Under the pieces are notes generated by a model. That model saw only the letters and a program-made list of their open reading frames with translations, made no database searches and was not told the origin of the DNA. Position numbers and translations under genes: made by a program. From JAIPEK01 sp041685935 (lineage in GTDB: Bacteria > Desulfobacterota > Desulfobacteria > Desulfobacterales > Desulfobacteraceae), in NCBI GenBank assembly GCA_041685935.1, contig JAWLES010000145.1, positions 1 through 6,162 on the forward strand: 6,162 nucleotides of DNA, written 5' to 3'. Below, piece by piece: positions 5,397-6,162 of this stretch; the first letter of the stretch is position 1; the number at the start of each line of letters is the position of its first letter.

Positions 5397-6162
5397 TCTC
5401 GAGCCACCGTTCGATCCGCTTTTTTACGGTTCCCTCGTATCCCCGGTCGGTGGGGAGATAAAAACGGCTTCCGGCAAGCTCATCCGGCAGATACTCCTGG
5501 GCTGCGTAGCCCCCTTTATAGTCATGGGCATACCTGTACCCCTTTCCGTAGCCCATCTCCCGCATCAAGCCGGTAGGGGCGTTCCTGATATGCAGGGGAA
5601 CCGGCAGATGACCGCTTTCCCTTACCGCCTTTTTGGCGGCTTTCCCGGACATGTAAACCGCATTGCTCTTGGGGGCTGTGGCAAGATATACAGCCGCCTG
5701 CAAAAGAGCGTCGTCCCCCTCGGGATGGCCCAGGAACCGGAAAGATTCCAGTGCGTTAAGCGCTGCAGTGAGCGCGCCCGGATCTGCAATTCCCACGTCT
5801 TCGGTGGCGAACCTCACCATCCTGCGGATGATATAAAAGGGGTCCTCTCCCGCCTCGAGCATTCTTTCCAGCCAGTATACAGCAGCATCAGGGTCACTGC
5901 CCCGAAGGCTTTTGTGAAAGGCGGAAATCAGGTTAAAATGCTCTTCACCGGATTTGTCATATTTCAGCGCCTTTCTCTGGATGGCGGATTCAAGGTCTTC
6001 AGGTGAAATGTCCGGTTTGCCGCTAAAATGCCGGGCGGATGCTTCAAGTGTACTCAAGGCAACCCTGGCATCCCCGTCGGAAATCTTTGCAATATATTCA
6101 AGCGCCCTGTCTGCAAACCCGGTATTTTCCAGGGCAAGGCCCTTTTTGGTATCACGGCAGGC
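5359..6162 (-). CDS. rarA: Replication-associated recombination protein A, C-terminal part (runs off right edge)
   Basis: This is the C-terminal 267 residues of RarA (MgsA), a AAA+ ATPase related to clamp loaders and eukaryotic WRNIP1/Mgs1. It acts at blocked or gapped replication forks. The reading frame is open to position 6162. The N-terminal ATPase core with Walker A and B is outside the window. Visible residues 29-37 include the DGDARVAL motif, with the sensor-2 type Arg33. The C-terminal tetramerisation domain follows: YDKSGEEHFNLISAFHKSLR then GSDPDAAVYWLERMLEAGEDP, followed by RFATEDVGIADP. Near the end are PVPLHIRNAPTGLMREMGYG, YRYAHDY and YLPDEL. These match E. coli RarA closely from memory. 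The TTG at 6057 is an internal Leu codon, not a start. The TGA stop is at 5359-5361, inside the 3' end of the convergent TANGO2-like gene. Confidence 0.96.
   Translation of the reverse strand, partial: ACRDTKKGLALENTGFADRALEYIAKISDGDARVALSTLEASARHFSGKPDISPEDLESAIQRKALKYDKSGEEHFNLISAFHKSLRGSDPDAAVYWLERMLEAGEDPFYIIRRMVRFATEDVGIADPGALTAALNALESFRFLGHPEGDDALLQAAVYLATAPKSNAVYMSGKAAKKAVRESGHLPVPLHIRNAPTGLMREMGYGKGYRYAHDYKGGYAAQEYLPDELAGSRFYLPTDRGYEGTVKKRIERWLEIKRRGKPENGFQ
5362..5378. repeat. Short perfect palindrome in the convergent gene overlap
   Basis: CTGAAAAC at 5362-5369 and GTTTTCAG at 5371-5378 are exact inverted copies around a single C. The palindrome lies inside the 38-bp stretch where the TANGO2-like gene and rarA overlap. 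As RNA it could form only a short AT-rich stem, so it is a poor terminator. It codes for protein on both strands, which constrains it, and it may be coincidental. Confidence 0.5.

Noticed and set aside
5335..6006. 223-codon open frame on the plus strand
   Set aside because: It is the shadow of rarA on the opposite strand; the minus-strand product is clearly RarA and this one resembles nothing.
1..6162. CRISPR arrays, tRNA genes, insertion sequences, toxin-antitoxin or phage-defence genes
   Set aside because: No regularly spaced repeats, cloverleaf-like segments, transposase motifs or defence-type domains were seen on either strand; nearly all the DNA is accounted for by conserved chromosomal genes.

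Overview
The window is an ordinary-looking chromosomal segment of a Gram-negative-type bacterium with roughly balanced GC. It carries two gyrase/recombination housekeeping genes cut by the window edges, one lipid/carbon metabolism gene, one transporter, one TANGO2-like gene and one small membrane ORF. The thiolase carries an N-terminal insertion that I associate from memory with sulfate-reducing or syntrophic Desulfobacterota. Together with the general style of the proteins, this makes a desulfobacterial host my best guess. It is an inference from protein flavour, not a demonstrated assignment.

Layout. Positions 1-1721, minus strand: 5' two thirds of gyrA (DNA gyrase subunit A), running off the left edge. 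Positions 1745-2839, minus: an AI-2E/PerM-family membrane protein only 23 bp upstream of gyrA, probably co-transcribed with it. Positions 2840-3241 hold no large gene. They contain a long near-perfect hairpin (2888-2949), a 51-codon two-helix membrane ORF with a good ribosome binding site (2972-3127, minus), and a possible weak promoter for it. Positions 3242-4528, minus: a complete acetyl-CoA acetyltransferase-type thiolase. Positions 4529-4622: a 94-bp divergent intergenic region with a strong sigma70-type promoter reading right. Positions 4623-5396, plus: a TANGO2/NRDE-family protein starting at its conserved Met-Cys. Positions 5359-6162, minus: 3' part of rarA (mgsA), overlapping the TANGO2-like gene tail to tail by 38 bp and running off the right edge.

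Functionally the window is a mixture. GyrA supercoils DNA and RarA acts at stalled replication forks. The thiolase makes or cleaves acetoacetyl-CoA or longer 3-ketoacyl-CoAs, and the divergently expressed TANGO2-like protein belongs to a family linked in animals to acyl-CoA/haem handling. I found no mobile element, CRISPR array, tRNA/rRNA or defence system. The most interesting unexplained items are the 2888-2949 hairpin, the small membrane ORF, the thiolase insertion and the convergent gene overlap.
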